Source: Candidula unifasciata (lineage: Eukaryota > Mollusca > Gastropoda > Stylommatophora > Geomitridae). From it: a stretch of 64,000 bases of DNA. Below are positions 11,415 to 22,872 of the stretch, piece after piece. The notes below the pieces were generated by a model, which saw only the letters and a program-made list of their open reading frames with translations, did no database searches and was not told where the DNA came from. The stretch lies in contig CAJHNH020008531.1 of the NCBI GenBank assembly GCA_905116865.2, positions 278,501 to 342,500 of the forward strand, in the 5' to 3' direction. Position numbers and translations under genes: made by a program. Within the stretch, counting starts at the first letter, position 1. Every line of letters begins with the position of its first letter.

Positions 11415-12400
11415 CTTTCTCTATTCTTAAATTTGTTCTCCTGTTTGCAGTAAAATGAATATCTGATCTACTGTTGATCTGTTGTGTCGGAAACCTGCTT
11501 GGTAGACATCCACATATCTTCGAAGACGTATGGTTTTATCCTATTTGGCAGTACCGACGATAGTTTCTTATAGCTTGCTAATAACAGTGATATTCATCTA
11601 TAAGTTTCCCTTTTATTCTTGTCTCCTTCCTTAACAAAAAAAGTAAAGTAAAGGACCTTTTCCCCGCCGTTTGGCGTTTTGGGAATATTAGGCTAGACCT
11701 ATATTTTTATACACCAATTGGCGGGTGATGTGGTCAGAATCATGCCGACCGTCTTTACTTCCCAAGACTGCACCTGGTACCCACTCAGGGCTTGGCTGAC
11801 CTGGGAGTCAAGGTTATTTCTGAAAAAAAAGTCTGGCTCCGTCAGGACGCGAACCTACGACTTTCTGAACCGTAGGCGGGCGCTCAGCCGCCAAGCCACG
11901 GTGACTCCCTTTCTTAAAAAAATAGGCAATAATATTTACCCTTTCCACTCATGTGGTAATTTCTCTGTCTTCCATACTAGTTTGATTAGTTCGGATATTT
12001 TTAATGTAATGCATTACACCTTTCTTTTATAAGCTCAGCAGCAATTTCATTGGCACTATTTGCTGTATTGTTTTTAAGCAGTGTTATGACATACTGTACT
12101 TCTTTAAAAACAGCTTCTTCAATATTTGGTTCACTAGTTCACATGTTAGTATCTCTTCCTGTGGATAAGTATTTAGTGGAGTTTCACAATTACAGAATTC
12201 GGAAACGTTTTCCTTCCCATTGTGATCTTTAAAACCAAATATACAGCATGATGTTCTCCGTTTCACAGCTTTCAGTTCTTTAGAGAAAAAAAAAGTTCTG
12301 CATTTGTTGTTCTGATGGTAAGCTTCCATATCTATGACAATGATGTATTCTCATTTCTGCTGCCTAACTACTTCTGTAGCTACTTTACATTCTGTTCTAT
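11415..12400 (-). mobile_element. LINE-H fragment (RT N-terminus), holding a SINE
   Basis: The reverse strand reads EEAVFKEVQYVITLLKNNTA and ANEIAAELIKEG near 12020-12125, LIKLVWKTEKLPHEW near 11960, FKKGDKNKRETYR across the SINE insertion, and GFRHNRSTVDQIFILLQTGE near 11440-11500. This is the start of a LINE reverse transcriptase, up to the finger motif, then truncated next to the NRF-6 piece. Both ends are degenerate. The SINE at 11635-11904 splits it. Confidence 0.7.
11635..11904 (-). mobile_element. tRNA-derived SINE, copy 1
   Basis: On the reverse strand the head has a pol III A-box-like TGGCTTGGCGGCTGAGCGCC and a B-box GGTTCGCGTCC at tRNA spacing, followed by a body with GAAGTAAAGACGGTCGGCAT. 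The imperfect flanks CTCCTTCCTTAA (11623-11634) and CTCCCTTTCTTAA (11905-11917) look like a target-site duplication inside LINE-H. A related body is in the SINE at 48605-48880. It is not a tRNA gene: no acceptor stem or cloverleaf is kept. Confidence 0.8.
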
Positions 12401-13135
12401 ATGTTTCTTCACTTGGTTTGGCTAACATCATTTAGCCACATTCATCTTACATGTGTTTTTTTTTTTCTTCCTGACTGCTTATACATATTTAATCAGACCA
12501 ATTGCTCTTTCCGTTCATGGCGACACACCATCTTCTGTAGTGGTTTGAATTATTTCCCAATTATCCATCTAGATTTGGGACATCTTCATTTGAAAGATTG
12601 TGCAAAATTTCAATTTTACGTTTTAATTCAACTCTCAATTTCTCTGATACGGATGTTTCTTGACATCTTTCTCTACTGTGTGCGTGGGTGCGTTTATGTA
12701 TATTTGTGTGTGTGTATGTGTGTGTGTGTGGGAAGGGGGGGTGATTTAAAAAAATATGGGCACAGCAGACGTCTCTGCCTCACACCTGTGTTGCTGTGAA
12801 AACATCTGATTTGCCTTTTTCTGTTCTTACGACACTTTGGCTTGTAATGATCCTCAGCAACTGTCATTGTATCCAGTAGTTCTCAAGAGACTATCGAAAT
12901 CCTTCCAATAAACTACAATCGCTTGTCTAGAAATAAAACATGCACTCACCCACGAACATCCCACCAACCCAACACACCCACCCATCCAAAGGCTCGCGCA
13001 TACACGCACACACGCGCACGCGCGCGCACACACACACACACAGAATACACAATTCAGTAATGCCTGTATTATTTCTAGATGATGTGGGACATATTGCGAA
13101 AATATCAGATCAACAACATATTCAGTGATACATAC
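12401..13135. other. unassigned sequence with GT/CA tracts
   Basis: Contains a (GT)n tract near 12702-12731, a G-run, and a CA/CG tract at 13005-13041 whose Z-DNA-prone core is ACGCGCACGCGCGCGCACAC. No exon continuing the ABCA frame was recognised here. Confidence 0.5.
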
Positions 13136-13385
13136 TTCAGAAAAACTTCTTCCATTGTAGTGGCTGTAGTTCCAAAACTCAGGATGTGTAGACTGCTCGT
13201 GTTTGCCTTTAGATGTCGAAAAAGTGTGGGGAACATTGCGCATTCTGTTTCAGGAAGTAAGTAGGACACTTCCATTAAGTTAACGTATTCGACTTCGGCT
13301 TGCTGAATGAATGATTTGATAACATCAGTCAGTTCATTGATGTCACATTTAGATTCTCTGACAATGACTAGATGATAGCCAGTTC
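13136..13385 (-). CDS. ABCA3-like: ABCA3-type transporter exon: end of NBD1
   Basis: The exon is 250 nt: two bases completing Gly, then 82 codons and two spare bases. The acceptor ends GCAACACAG and the donor is CTGAA/GTATGT. It encodes TGYHLVIVRESKCDINELTD, a variable helical stretch with a hydrophobic beta-strand VSYLLPETE, and ends FGTTATTMEEVFLK. GTGYHLxxV and TTMEEVFLK bracket the regulatory tail of NBD1 in ABCA proteins. The acceptor lacks a strong pyrimidine tract, but the phase and the protein match are exact. No exon continuing in phase 2 was recognised below this point, where the sequence turns into LINEs. Confidence 0.92.
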
Positions 13386-15059
13386 CTGTGTTGCGAATGT
13401 ATACATAGTTATTAATAATGACTAACATAAAAACCGACACACACAACATTTATGTGCTAAAAATGGTTGCGCTAGTGGATTGTACAAGATTTAATTAGAG
13501 TATTTGCAATGGTGTTAGCTTCACTAACATATCAGATTTTAATTAGGAAGCAACCAGTTCGTTTTTTATTATTTGTTTTAGGAAGGTTTGTCACAGTTTT
13601 CTATGAAGCTATAAATTCTGTTCACTTTCTCTGAAAGGAAAAAAAAAAAAAAAAGAAATTAGTTGATTTTTCTGTCAACTAGGGTTAGCAGGAATTATGG
13701 AACTGTTAGTCAACACGTTTCTTGAGATTACACAGAGACAGGTCATCATTTATTTCTGGGAATCAAATATTCAATTTACTTTTTTTGTAACTGGTTTTAG
13801 TTAGGTGCTGGTATTTTCGACAATATGCAGTTCCAAGGAATCAGGGAAGGGCCCATGACCTACCAGTTGTGCTGTCTGTGCTTTTAATAACTAATAATCA
13901 TGGAAGCGACTGTTCCAGCCTTTATAAAGAACTTATACTATTACCGCTCACGGAACGCCTACTATTCAGTTGAGCTAACCTTATTCACAAAATCATATTC
14001 ACAAATTCTCCATTTTACTTTTGGTCATTATTTAAACACAGTGGAAGGCAAAGCAAACGCCTGAACATATTGCATTTCTCTAAGCCTAGAATATAGACCT
14101 ATACAAAACAAGCTTGGCGTACTCTGCAGCTCAGGTGTGCAATCAACAATACCACTAACCCCTATACACACAATCGGAAAATGTTTGAAAATTATCTGAC
14201 TACAGACTATATGCCCTATAAAAAAGATTATTTTATGTTAAGCATTTGCACCGGATATCTTTTTTTTTTTAATGTTTTCCTCTAAACATTAACATTGTTT
14301 TTAAAATTAAGATGCCAGTCTCACTCATTCCAGCTTTTGTAACTAATTTTAAGTGTTGGTAATGGGGTTTATACTATGCAACCTGTTAGACTTTTTGAAA
14401 CGTTCAGTAATGTAAGAGTACATTACAGCGTTTGTAATTAAGACTTAGATGCTGTCAATTTGCTTTTTAAAACTATTATTAACTATGAAATGATGTACGA
14501 ATGAATAATTGTATGCAAGGACTGGACAGAAGGGCCAGAATATTAGACATTTAATTTCTAACGTTTAAAAATAAATGAGTTGGTTCGTTCATTTTTCCTA
14601 GCCCTGCAGTTATTTTTAGCTAATGAAAGCAGACTGATAAAGTAGAGGATGCGCTGAATTCAGCCTGGCAAATTTCTATTCGGAGTTTAGTTTCTAGTTT
14701 TCACATTGTGATTCTACTTTGTGTAAAAATTTATCTAAATCCGTAATTTCAATTACTTTCTGTATTTTTTCCTAGAGCAGTTACTGAGCGAGCTCCTGGG
14801 AAGTGCATGTAGCGCCCTTAGTGCTCCACACAGTACCGACTGGGAGCCCCTGGTGTGGAAGTAAATAGACAGCAAAACATCCTCCAAATGATAAAATCAT
14901 AACAATATTTTGTTCAGCTGATGCTGTATCTGTGAAAATAATTATTCACTGTGGTAAAACAATTTCTTGAAGATCTGCTATCAACATTTCTGGCATCGGA
15001 AGAGTATCGGTACTGTTTACATACTGTTCTGAAACTGTTGCATAATTGCTGGTATATTT
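13386..15059. other. unassigned intron sequence
   Basis: Part of the 4.5-kb ABCA intron between 13385 and 17881. AT-rich with A-runs (13640, 14265). I see no coding frame, RNA gene or named repeat. Confidence 0.5.
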
Positions 15060-15775
15060 TGATGACTTGTGAAGATCAGAATCGGATCTTAAATTTCAAG
15101 AAAACGAAATAATGTCCACAGATAAAACTAGCTGTCACCCAAAAAATAAAAAAATAAAAATAAATGGTGAAGAAATTGAAAATGTCACAAACTTTGAATA
15201 TCTAGGCTTTATAATAAATAGCAATGGAGACTGTTTGACAGAAATTAAAAGAAGGATGGCCATAGCAATGCAAAGATTGAACAGGCTAAAAAGTCAATGG
15301 TTATGCACCAGCAAGGATATAAAAATTAGAATTTCTAGAGCATGCATCTTTCCTGAAGCAACATACGGATGTGAATCGTGGACTATCTCTCAGTCCTTAA
15401 GAAAGAGAATAGGGGCTTTTGAGTTGAAATGCTAAAGAAAGATTCTCAGAATATCTTGGACGAAAAAGAAAAATACTGATATCTTGAAAGATCTGAACAT
15501 CAAGGAAGATTGGCTAATAAACAGCATCCTGTCTCGGGAGCTGAAATATTGTGGTCATATCAAGCGACACGACGGATTGGAAAAGAATTATAGCAGAAGG
15601 CATGGTACTAGGAAGGAGGGGCAGGGGTCAACCGACACGAAGATGCGCACAGGATATAAGTGACTCCTTGAATATGAAAGTGCATGAGGCAGGAGGCTGG
15701 CGAGAGACCGAGTTTCTTTCAGGCAGACCGTGATGAGAGCGACGTAAGGACCTGCTACATGATGAGTACTCCTAT
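15060..15775 (+). mobile_element. LINE-C copy 2, 5'-truncated
   Basis: Starts in the RT at LNFKKTK-like sequence and is open from 15112 to 15435: MSTDKTSCHPKNKK, NFEYLGFIINSNGD, RACIFPEATYGCESWT. The C-terminus follows in shifted frames (GRRGRGQPTRRCAQD near 15620, ETEFLSGRP at 15730). It closely matches the 3' end of LINE-C copy 1, without the stops at the positions corresponding to 6763. It ends near the CTACATGATGAGT stretch. Confidence 0.82.
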
Positions 15776-16394
15776 TATTGCAGACGGAGCTAGCAGAACC
15801 ACAGTTTTATGTGGACGCCTTTTTAGAATTCACCTAACCAAAGTATGTGGTTGTATTTCCACCCATCAATAACATACTTAAATTTCTATACAATAATACT
15901 TATGGTTTTAAATTTTTGTTGAAAGGGAACTGATTTCTCCGTTACTAACTGACGTTTGGAATCTTTTTTTTTTTTGTCTCTTCGAATCTGCCCACGTTTC
16001 ATTGGTTATTTATCGCGAGGGTGCCCATGCATTTTACCACCCATGCTTTTGTATTTTTTTTTCTTGGTATTTAAAATATGTATTTTATTCTATGATTATA
16101 ACATGCTCTATTGATAATATGCAACTGCTGTGTGTAAGGTGGATTTTTGGATGGGACGAATGTAAGACGAGCTGAGTGCATCATTTGTAACCCTTTTTCA
16201 AAAAAAAAAATTCTATCAGAGGATGTATTTGCCATTGTTTGTACCTTTTTCTTTCACAAATTCACATTGTTCTTCACTAATTTCTGGTTTAATCTTGTTT
16301 GGTATTCTTCTCATAATTATTCTTAGTAATATTTTTGTCAAATGACTCATAAGACTTATGGTACGACCGTCTTCACATTTTAACAATCAAAAAC
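15776..16394. other. unassigned intron sequence
   Basis: AT-rich, with T- and A-runs near 15965, 16060 and 16200. No gene or named repeat seen. Confidence 0.5.
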
Positions 16395-16850
16395 AAACAA
16401 AAAATTTGTAACAATCCTATTGTCTATAGAATACCACAAAACACGCCTTTTGTGGGTGGACGACAGCAGTCAGTTCTGTAGACAAGTCAGTCACTTTGTA
16501 TATTGTCACTGTAGCTCCTGGTCGGTTTGTTCTTTATCTCTCCCCTTTTTATTAGCGAGAAAATCATCTGCAAATATTAGTATACTTCCGACTCTCGGTT
16601 TCTTGGCTTTCAATCGTGCCCGTATACACGTTAGAGAGCACAGATGAGAGTGGGGATCCTTGTTGCAGTCTCTGGGCTATAATACGTGGCTCTGGGGTCA
16701 ATTAATCCAGACAGAGAGCAACCCAACGAGAATACAGGACAGCTGCTATCCAATTCATCAACTAAGGGTTGACCCCTTTCTCCCATCCTCAATATTAAGC
16801 GCGGCCGCCATCGTTTCTTTTTGTTCAGGAACCCTTAGCTGGAAAGACCA
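16395..16850 (-). mobile_element. LINE-A fragment (RT palm)
   Basis: The sequence aligns by eye with 8730-9180 of LINE-A copy 2 in the same orientation. Shared stretches include the reverse complements of AAAATCATCTGCAAA (ADD palm region) and GCCCGTATACACGTTA. It is truncated at both ends and full of stops. Confidence 0.7.
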
Positions 16851-16974
16851 GAGCAATGATACATAGAGTCATGAGACTTATCCACAAGAAATGCCTCGTG
16901 TCGAGCCTAGCGATATACACCCTACTTGACAGAGATTACCTCTGGGCGCAATATCACCAAACACCAAAAAGCTC

Positions 16975-16978
<4 letters not shown>

Positions 16979-17052
<74 letters not shown>

Positions 17053-17073
17053 GGGGGGAATGAGAGAGAGAGA
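16979..17073. repeat. (GA)n microsatellite
   Basis: About 26 near-perfect AG units followed by interrupted AG and a G-run. It sits between two LINE-A-type fragments of opposite orientation. Confidence 0.95.
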
Positions 17074-17109
17074 AGTGACAGAAGGAATTTATTAGAAACA
17101 ACAGAAAGA

Positions 17110-17640
17110 ATGCAAATGCACACTGAAGTAATTAATAATAATCCTGGATAGAGAATGGAACGAAACAACTGCTGAAAAAGAAATAGGTGTTCTCATCACC
17201 AAACTAACTCAACCAGGTGACGTCTCATCTACACAGATGGCTCAATTATTCACGAGGTGCGGCATGTACGTCAGAGAATATAGTGAAAGAAGAAGTTAAG
17301 TATTCGTCACAACTACTTATGGTATGCCGATGGCGATACAAGCTAACGTATAGACGCTTGAATGGCCGGCAGATAGAAAGCAACTCATGCACTCACAACG
17401 ACAGACTCAGTGAGAATGTTTAAGCAGATTCGACTGGCCTAATTCGACTAGAATGGGTTGACAGCATCAAAAAGTCCAGCCTCAAAAAACCATTTTAGCT
17501 GTACATATTAGGACAATCGACTTCTTGGAAATGGGTATCAAACGAGGATATACGAGTGCATGCGGAAAGTGGTTCTCAGAAATGATCGCTGGGCCTGAGG
17601 ACGGAGCATGAATGGTCAATGATGTCATTCAGCTCATTTC
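17110..17640 (+). mobile_element. LINE-A-related RNase H and 3' end fragment
   Basis: The plus strand has an RNase H start (CTACACAGATGGCTC, YTDGS, at 17229-17243) and a later TTDSVRMF segment near 17400-17420 resembling VTDSESMLRKI of LINE-A. The VKEEVKYSS stretch is closest to the LINE-A relative at 50560-52160. Stops and deletions show it is dead. Confidence 0.55.
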
Positions 17641-17880
17641 TGATGTGTTATCTACATTCTTTAATTGCACAGTTTTTTGCCCAAACAGGGTGTTACTTTC
17701 AGTTGGAGTTTCTTATTATTGAGTTGCATATTGTTTTACGAAAACCTAAATATGTTTGACAATTTGAAACATAAAAATAACGAAATGAAGCATCTACATG
17801 ATAACTAGGCCTGCAGAACATATAAATAAAGATAAAAAAAAAGGATAAAATATTTCAGTTTCTAAAAGGGTTATACATAC

Positions 17881-18091
17881 CAAAAAGTTTTTTCAAAAAT
17901 AAAGAAGTCCCGCAACACTTTGCAACTCCCTCAGTTAAGATAGCAATACGATCTCCGAGTGCATCGGCTTCATCCATGTAATGAGTACTAAGAAGAATAG
18001 TACGGCTTTTACGATGTTTCTGTAAAACATCCCAAGCAAGTCGTCTTGTCGATGGATCCATACCTGAGGATGGCTCATCTAAGAAAACTAC
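17881..18091 (-). CDS. ABCA3-like: ABCA3-type transporter exon: NBD1 Walker B and H-loop
   Basis: The exon is 211 nt, 70 codons plus one base, with an acceptor ending ACATTCCAG and donor TTTTTG/GTATGT. It starts [20 protein letters not shown], the Walker B strand with its catalytic Glu and the D-loop, and continues to [20 protein letters not shown], which carries the H-loop His. It ends [10 protein letters not shown](G). The D-loop reads SSGMDP where TSGMDP is commonest, a conservative change. It joins the GTGYHLV exon in phase. A CA/TA microsatellite and a hAT-type element start less than 200 bp upstream in the intron. Confidence 0.95.
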
Positions 18092-18139
18092 CTGGAATGT
18101 AAAACTTCATTAAATAAATAATGTCGTAGTATATGTCTT

Positions 18140-18244
<105 letters not shown>

Positions 18245-18260
18245 ATATATGTATGTAAAT

Positions 18261-19465
18261 TAGGGCTGTACCGAATAGTGATTTTCACTATTCGGCCGAA
18301 TACGAATAACGGGACCAACTATTCGGCCGAATACGAATATGAATAGTAAATAGTGTATAAAAAATATATATTAAAAAAAAAAACACACACATACATACAC
18401 AAATTCACAATGTTAAATGTACGATGAACTTTTACTTCACAAAAAGTAGCACAGAATAGTCATCTTCTTTAGCATTCCGAGCCCTTGAGGTTTACTGCTG
18501 CAGATATCACTCGTCTCCATTTTTCTCTCTGGCTGGTCTAATCTTCACAATTTGTGACACCAGTTGTTTCCAGGTCTGGCTGGACATTATCTCTCGAACT
18601 TCGTTTTTGTCTGCCTCGTGGTCTACGCCTATTTCCCCTATCAGGTGTATACAGTTTTTACTTCTCTGTCATCTGAAATTCTTTCAATATGCCCCAACCA
18701 TTTTAGTCTGTTTTGCTCTAATGATGCCAGTGATCAATGGTGATTTAAACAGATTATGTGTTACGTTGTTGCTTCTCACTCTCCTTTCCCCGCTTTTAGC
18801 ATCTTTGATGGGTCCAAAGATTTATCTTAAGACTATTTTCGAAAACCTGTAATAAGGCCTCATCTCTTTTATTTTTGCTTCAAGTTGCAGAGCAATATAA
18901 AACGTCTGATCTTATCAACGTTTTATATATTTTGATCTTGGTGTTGCGAGACAGACACTTTGAGTTTAGCAGATTTCTAGGTTGTATTCAAGATTGTATT
19001 TCTTCTCTTAGCATGTTGAAGCAGTTGAAGTTTGCACACAGGTACTCACATGTTTCCGTCTGTTTTATTTTTTAAATTATCGACTTGGTTGTGGCCAGAG
19101 TGTATATTTTTTCCATGTCTAATTAGTATGTGTACATGATAGTAAACATTTAAACATATTTTATGTTTTGCATCCTTTAGTCTGTGGTAACTAATAACTA
19201 GGAATGAAAGAATCCTAAGTTTTATAACAAATAACTAAACGTGGAAATTGTCACTGACAGCTTAGTTAATGCATGAAAACTGCCTTAGCTTTGAACAAAA
19301 CCAATCATTCTATGTTGTGAATATTAAAGCCGTGTATGCAGAAGCGTTAGTAAGGTAACTACTATTCGTATTCGGCCCGACCGCAACTATTCGGTCGAAT
19401 ACCGAATAGTCAATAGGTAAACTATTCGGCACGAAGCGAATACGAAGCGAATATTTGGTACAGCC

Positions 19466-19468
<3 letters not shown>
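18261..19468. mobile_element. hAT-type non-autonomous element, copy 1
   Basis: The left end is TAGGGCTGTACCGAATAG and the right end, read in reverse, is TAGGGCTGTACCAAATA. The left end continues with a hairpin (GAATAGTGA...TCACTATTC) and repeated TATTCGGCCGAATAC palindromes. The 8 bases outside the ends are ATGTAAAT (left) and ATATATAT (right), matching at 6 of 8. YAGGG ends and 8-bp duplications are features of hAT transposons; family assignment is inference. The interior (18470-19060) is a LINE 3' fragment, so no transposase is present. Ends are shared with copy 2 at 42983-44061. Confidence 0.75.
18470..19060 (-). mobile_element. LINE 3' fragment inside hAT-type copy 1
   Basis: The reverse strand contains pieces typical of a LINE C-terminus: LSRNTKIKIYKTLIRS near 18910-18960, KDEALLQVFEN near 18830-18865, and the end REKWRRVISAAVNLKGSEC near 18480-18530. 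Frames are broken several times. It may have been carried in by the hAT-type element or have inserted later. Confidence 0.6.

Positions 19469-19504
<36 letters not shown>
19469..19504. repeat. (TA)n microsatellite
   Basis: About 18 TA units immediately right of the hAT-type element, mirroring the TA tract on its left side. Confidence 0.95.
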
Positions 19505-19508
<4 letters not shown>

Positions 19509-20012
19509 GAAATATTTAACTGCTATCATACGTGCTGTCCTATAACCACACCAGCCTCTCAAAGAGATGGAAATATGGAGCTTTTTATATAAGATTGAAT
19601 GCTCTGTTATGGGATAGCGGGTTTTGAAAACAAACCTGGTTCCGAAAGATTTTGTGTGTGTGTGTGACTTCTGATAACATGGTTTTATTGCAAATAATTG
19701 CTTATTCTATCATATTCTTTTCCATACTTCTTTTTGCCTGTCCGAGTGATGTGAATATGTTCTGCCTCTTTACAGCAAAGCTCCGATATTAGCGATTTTT
19801 GCCAGACACATACGACTTCACCGAACACTTGTTGACTAGGTTAACTAAGATTCATTCTTGAACTTTGTGAATAAAGGCTATCAAGATGGTGCTAATAATT
19901 TTTTATGTTGGTTTCATAAGACGCGATCCCTGATAATATTTTTTCCTTCAATCATTTTCCTTTTGTGCTGTGCATCACCTGTCTGAATAGTCTAAGAAAT
20001 ATAGTAACATTT

Positions 20013-22862
20013 ATAGTACACATGCTGCACTCAGCCATAGAAGCAGTTCCAAGAGGTGCGCGTAACGAATACAAACCGTACTGGAATTGCGATCTGGAGC
20101 AACTGCACAACAATATGGAAACAGAAAGAAAACAAGCTGAGACCAGACCTTGTCAAGAGCAGTTTAACAACTACCAACATTCAAAGGCCAAATTTCAAAG
20201 AGCCAAACTGCAGGCTAGACGGAGAAGCTGGCAGGAAAAGACAAAGTCTCTAAACTTTGAAAGAGACACAAGGAAGTTGTGGAGGTTAATTAGGCAAATT
20301 AATAATGAGAATACGGGAAGAAATGGTAATATTGCACTATGCAAAGAGGGAGCCATCCTAACAAGAAAACAGGCAGCTGACCACTTTGCAGATTCCTTTG
20401 CAGAAGACAGCAACATTAATGTCAGCCCAGAGAAACAGCGAGAGGTTCAAGAAAACAAACAACATACAAGACAAAAAGATATAATTCCTGAGGCACTGGT
20501 GGCAGCATTTACATCCAGCGAGTTAGAATTAGTAATATCAAAGCTGAGAATGGGAAAATCACCTGGAACTGATGGAATCACCAACGAAATGATCAAGAAC
20601 CTTGGAACAACTGCCAAAATAAAGCTGCTACAGATCTTTAATCATTGTTGGACAAGTGGCAAAGTTCCTCAAATATGGAGAGAAGCAATCACAATACCTC
20701 TGCTTAAACCAGGAAAGGACAGTTCTGATGCCTCCAGCTATAGACCGATCAGTCTTACCAGCTGCCTCTGTAAAACAATGGAACGTATTGTCAACCTTAG
20801 ACTCCAATGGTACTTGGAAAGTGAAAACATTTTCACGCCGCAGCAGGCAGAATTTAGACAGTGCTACTCCACAGAAGACCAGACAACTTACCTTTCACAA
20901 GAAATTGAGGATGCCTTCCAGGAAAAGAAGCTAGTGCTAACGGCATGGATAGATCTGAAGAAAGCCTTTGACAAGGTCTGGAAAGAAGGTCTACTGAAGA
21001 AACTGAGAGACTGCAGGGTGAATGGGAGTGTGTACAAATGGGTGAAAGCATACTTGTATAACAGAAGATCCCGAGTACAGAAAGGTGGACTTAAGAGTAA
21101 GAAAGTTTTGCTGCGCCATGGCGTCCCACAAGGAGGTGTCCTGTCCCCCACACTCTTCCTAGTCTATATCAACGACCTGCTTTCTGAACTACCCCATGGA
21201 ATTAAAGCTGCAATGTATGCTGATGACTTGGTACTCTGGTGTACAAATGAAAATGCGACAGTGGCCACCAGACTGCTACAAAGAGCCATAGATGCAATGG
21301 CTGATTGGGCCGACAAATGGTGTGTCAGCATCAACATAGGCAAATGCAGCACCACCCTCTTTACCCTTTCTCCTAAACAAAAATCAGGCGTCATACCACA
21401 TACCTCGGAGTAACGTTTGATGATAGATTAACATGGAGAAAACACATCAACAAGGCAGCAACCAAAGCCAGAAGGAGGGTACCCATTCTGAGAAAACTAA
21501 GTGGAACCACATGGGGTGCTAGCGGGAAAATACATAGAAAATTTTACCAACAAAGTGTTCGACCACATCTTGAATACGGATCAACAGCATGGAGTTCGGC
21601 ATCAAAAACCACATTGCAAGAATTAGACAAAGTGCAAAATCAAGCACTCAGAGTTACCACAGGCAGTATGAAATCAACACCTATAGCTGTGATGGAGAAA
21701 ATAGGGATGACCCAAGCATTGAGTGAACGCAGAGACACCAAGATGCTTTTACAAGCAGAAAAGTTTCTTAGTATGCCCAGTCACCCTATGAATGAAAGAT
21801 TCAAAAATTTAGCTTTGGGACGACTAAAGAGAAGTAGTTTTATCCACCAGGCCAAACGGCTCGGCAGACTAACCACTGATTTACCTGCAACTGATAGATC
21901 CTTAAATGCTGTCCCAGAACGGACCCCTTGGAGAGAGGAGTATAAGTTTCCAATACACATCAAGACTGAAGTGAAAGGGGTATTTGACAAGGAAGAACAA
22001 AACAGTGTGCAGCGCAAAACAGCCACCCTCAGTCTACTTGATGATGAATACCCGCAGAACCTTTGGGTCCGTGTTTACACAGATGGGTCAGCAGAAAGCG
22101 CAGTCAGAAACGGAGGTGCAGGAGTGTACATTGAGTATCCTAATAATACCAGGGATACAGCCAAATTACCAACGGGAAAGCACTGTCACAACTATGATGC
22201 AGAAGTTCAAGCCATTAAGATAGCGGTAGAGAAACTACTAAATACAGGGTATTTTTCACAACCAGTGGTATTCCTGACAGATGCAAAAGCAGTACTTCAG
22301 TCACTCCAGTCTGGAAAATTACCAAGCATACGGACACTATTATCCGAACTAGGCAACCGCTGTAAATTAGTAATGCAGTGGATACCTTTCCACTGTGGAG
22401 TTTCCGGAAACGAAAAAGCTGATAAACTAGCTAAGGAAGGTGCAACTGAAGAACAACCTGACATACCAGTCTCTTATCAACAGAAGAAGAGAATGATCAA
22501 ATCAATCAGAATGCCACCGAAACTGGCACAAGATGATTACCATATTATGGACAGACCAGAGCAAGTCATTATCCTTCGCCTTAGAACAGGGCACAATCGA
22601 CTTCGCTCTCACATGTACAACAAATTTAAAATTGACCAATCAGCCATGTGTACTTGTGGACTGGCACCCAAAACAACAGATCACATCCGTCAAGACTGTC
22701 CCAGATTCAACGCTTTCAGGCAAAACCTTTGGCCAAAAGAGACACTTGTAGAAGTCAAACTTTACGGGTCGCTTAGTGAATTACAAAAGACAGTGAAATT
22801 CATACTAGAGACGGCTTGCAGATATAGACAATTTATTTCATGCAAACGAAAGAAGAAGAAGA
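20013..22862 (+). mobile_element. LINE-G with RT and RNase H, 10-bp target-site duplication
   Basis: AGTAACATTT flanks the element perfectly at 20003-20012 and 22863-22872. The element is 5'-truncated: it starts after the endonuclease, at HMLHSAIEAVPRGARNEYKP. It then carries a long RT frame and an RNase H frame and ends with an (AAG)n tail. Only one lesion separates the two frames: relative to copy 2 (29.0-29.9 kb) it lacks a net 37 bases near 21384-21400. The clean duplication and long open frames make this one of the youngest insertions in the window. The RT-RNase H layout suits the Jockey/I group. Confidence 0.92.
20023..21413 (+). CDS. LINE-G linker and reverse transcriptase
   Basis: An open frame covers the coiled linker (QARRRSWQEKTKSLNFERD) and the RT: KLRMGKSPGTDGITNEMIKN near 20555, LLKPGKDSSDASSYRPISLT near 20710-20760, AEFRQCYSTEDQ (usually AGFR; G to E), WIDLKKAFDKVW with the first catalytic Asp near 20950-20980, VPQGGVLSPTLF near 21125, and the palm MYADDLVLW near 21220-21240. 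It ends early at TAA 21411-21413 because of the 37-base deletion. Catalytic residues are present, but the protein is cut before the thumb. The frame begins inside the truncated element, so no true start codon exists. Confidence 0.88.
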
Positions 22863-22867
22863 AGTAA
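21410..22867 (+). CDS. LINE-G thumb and RNase H
   Basis: The frame continues the RT in another phase: YLGVTFDDRLTWRKHI from about 21406, RPHLEYGSTAWSSAS near 21570, then RNase H with all four acidic/His landmarks: VYTDGSAES (22076), DAEVQAIKIA (22197), FLTDAKAVLQSL (22275) and HCGVSGNEKADKLAKEG (22392-22442). A Cys/His segment MCTCGLAPKTTDHIRQDC follows near 22650-22700. It ends in a poly-Lys tract from the AAG tail. RNase H looks catalytically complete. Confidence 0.88.
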   Translation, partial: VTFDDRLTWRKHINKAATKARRRVPILRKLSGTTWGASGKIHRKFYQQSVRPHLEYGSTAWSSASKTTLQELDKVQNQALRVTTGSMKSTPIAVMEKIGMTQALSERRDTKMLLQAEKFLSMPSHPMNERFKNLALGRLKRSSFIHQAKRLGRLTTDLPATDRSLNAVPERTPWREEYKFPIHIKTEVKGVFDKEEQNSVQRKTATLSLLDDEYPQNLWVRVYTDGSAESAVRNGGAGVYIEYPNNTRDTAKLPTGKHCHNYDAEVQAIKIAVEKLLNTGYFSQPVVFLTDAKAVLQSLQSGKLPSIRTLLSELGNRCKLVMQWIPFHCGVSGNEKADKLAKEGATEEQPDIPVSYQQKKRMIKSIRMPPKLAQDDYHIMDRPEQVIILRLRTGHNRLRSHMYNKFKIDQSAMCTCGLAPKTTDHIRQDCPRFNAFRQNLWPKETLVEVKLYGSLSELQKTVKFILETACRYRQFISCKRKKKKK

Positions 22868-22872
22868 CATTT

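Noticed and set aside
11635..11904. A tRNA gene on the minus strand
   Set aside because: A- and B-box-like words are present but no acceptor stem or full cloverleaf; the following body and flanking duplications show a SINE.
12084..12329. A further ABCA exon downstream of 13136
   Set aside because: The reverse frame there belongs to a LINE reverse transcriptase start (EVQYVITLLKNN follows in the next frame), not to ABCA.
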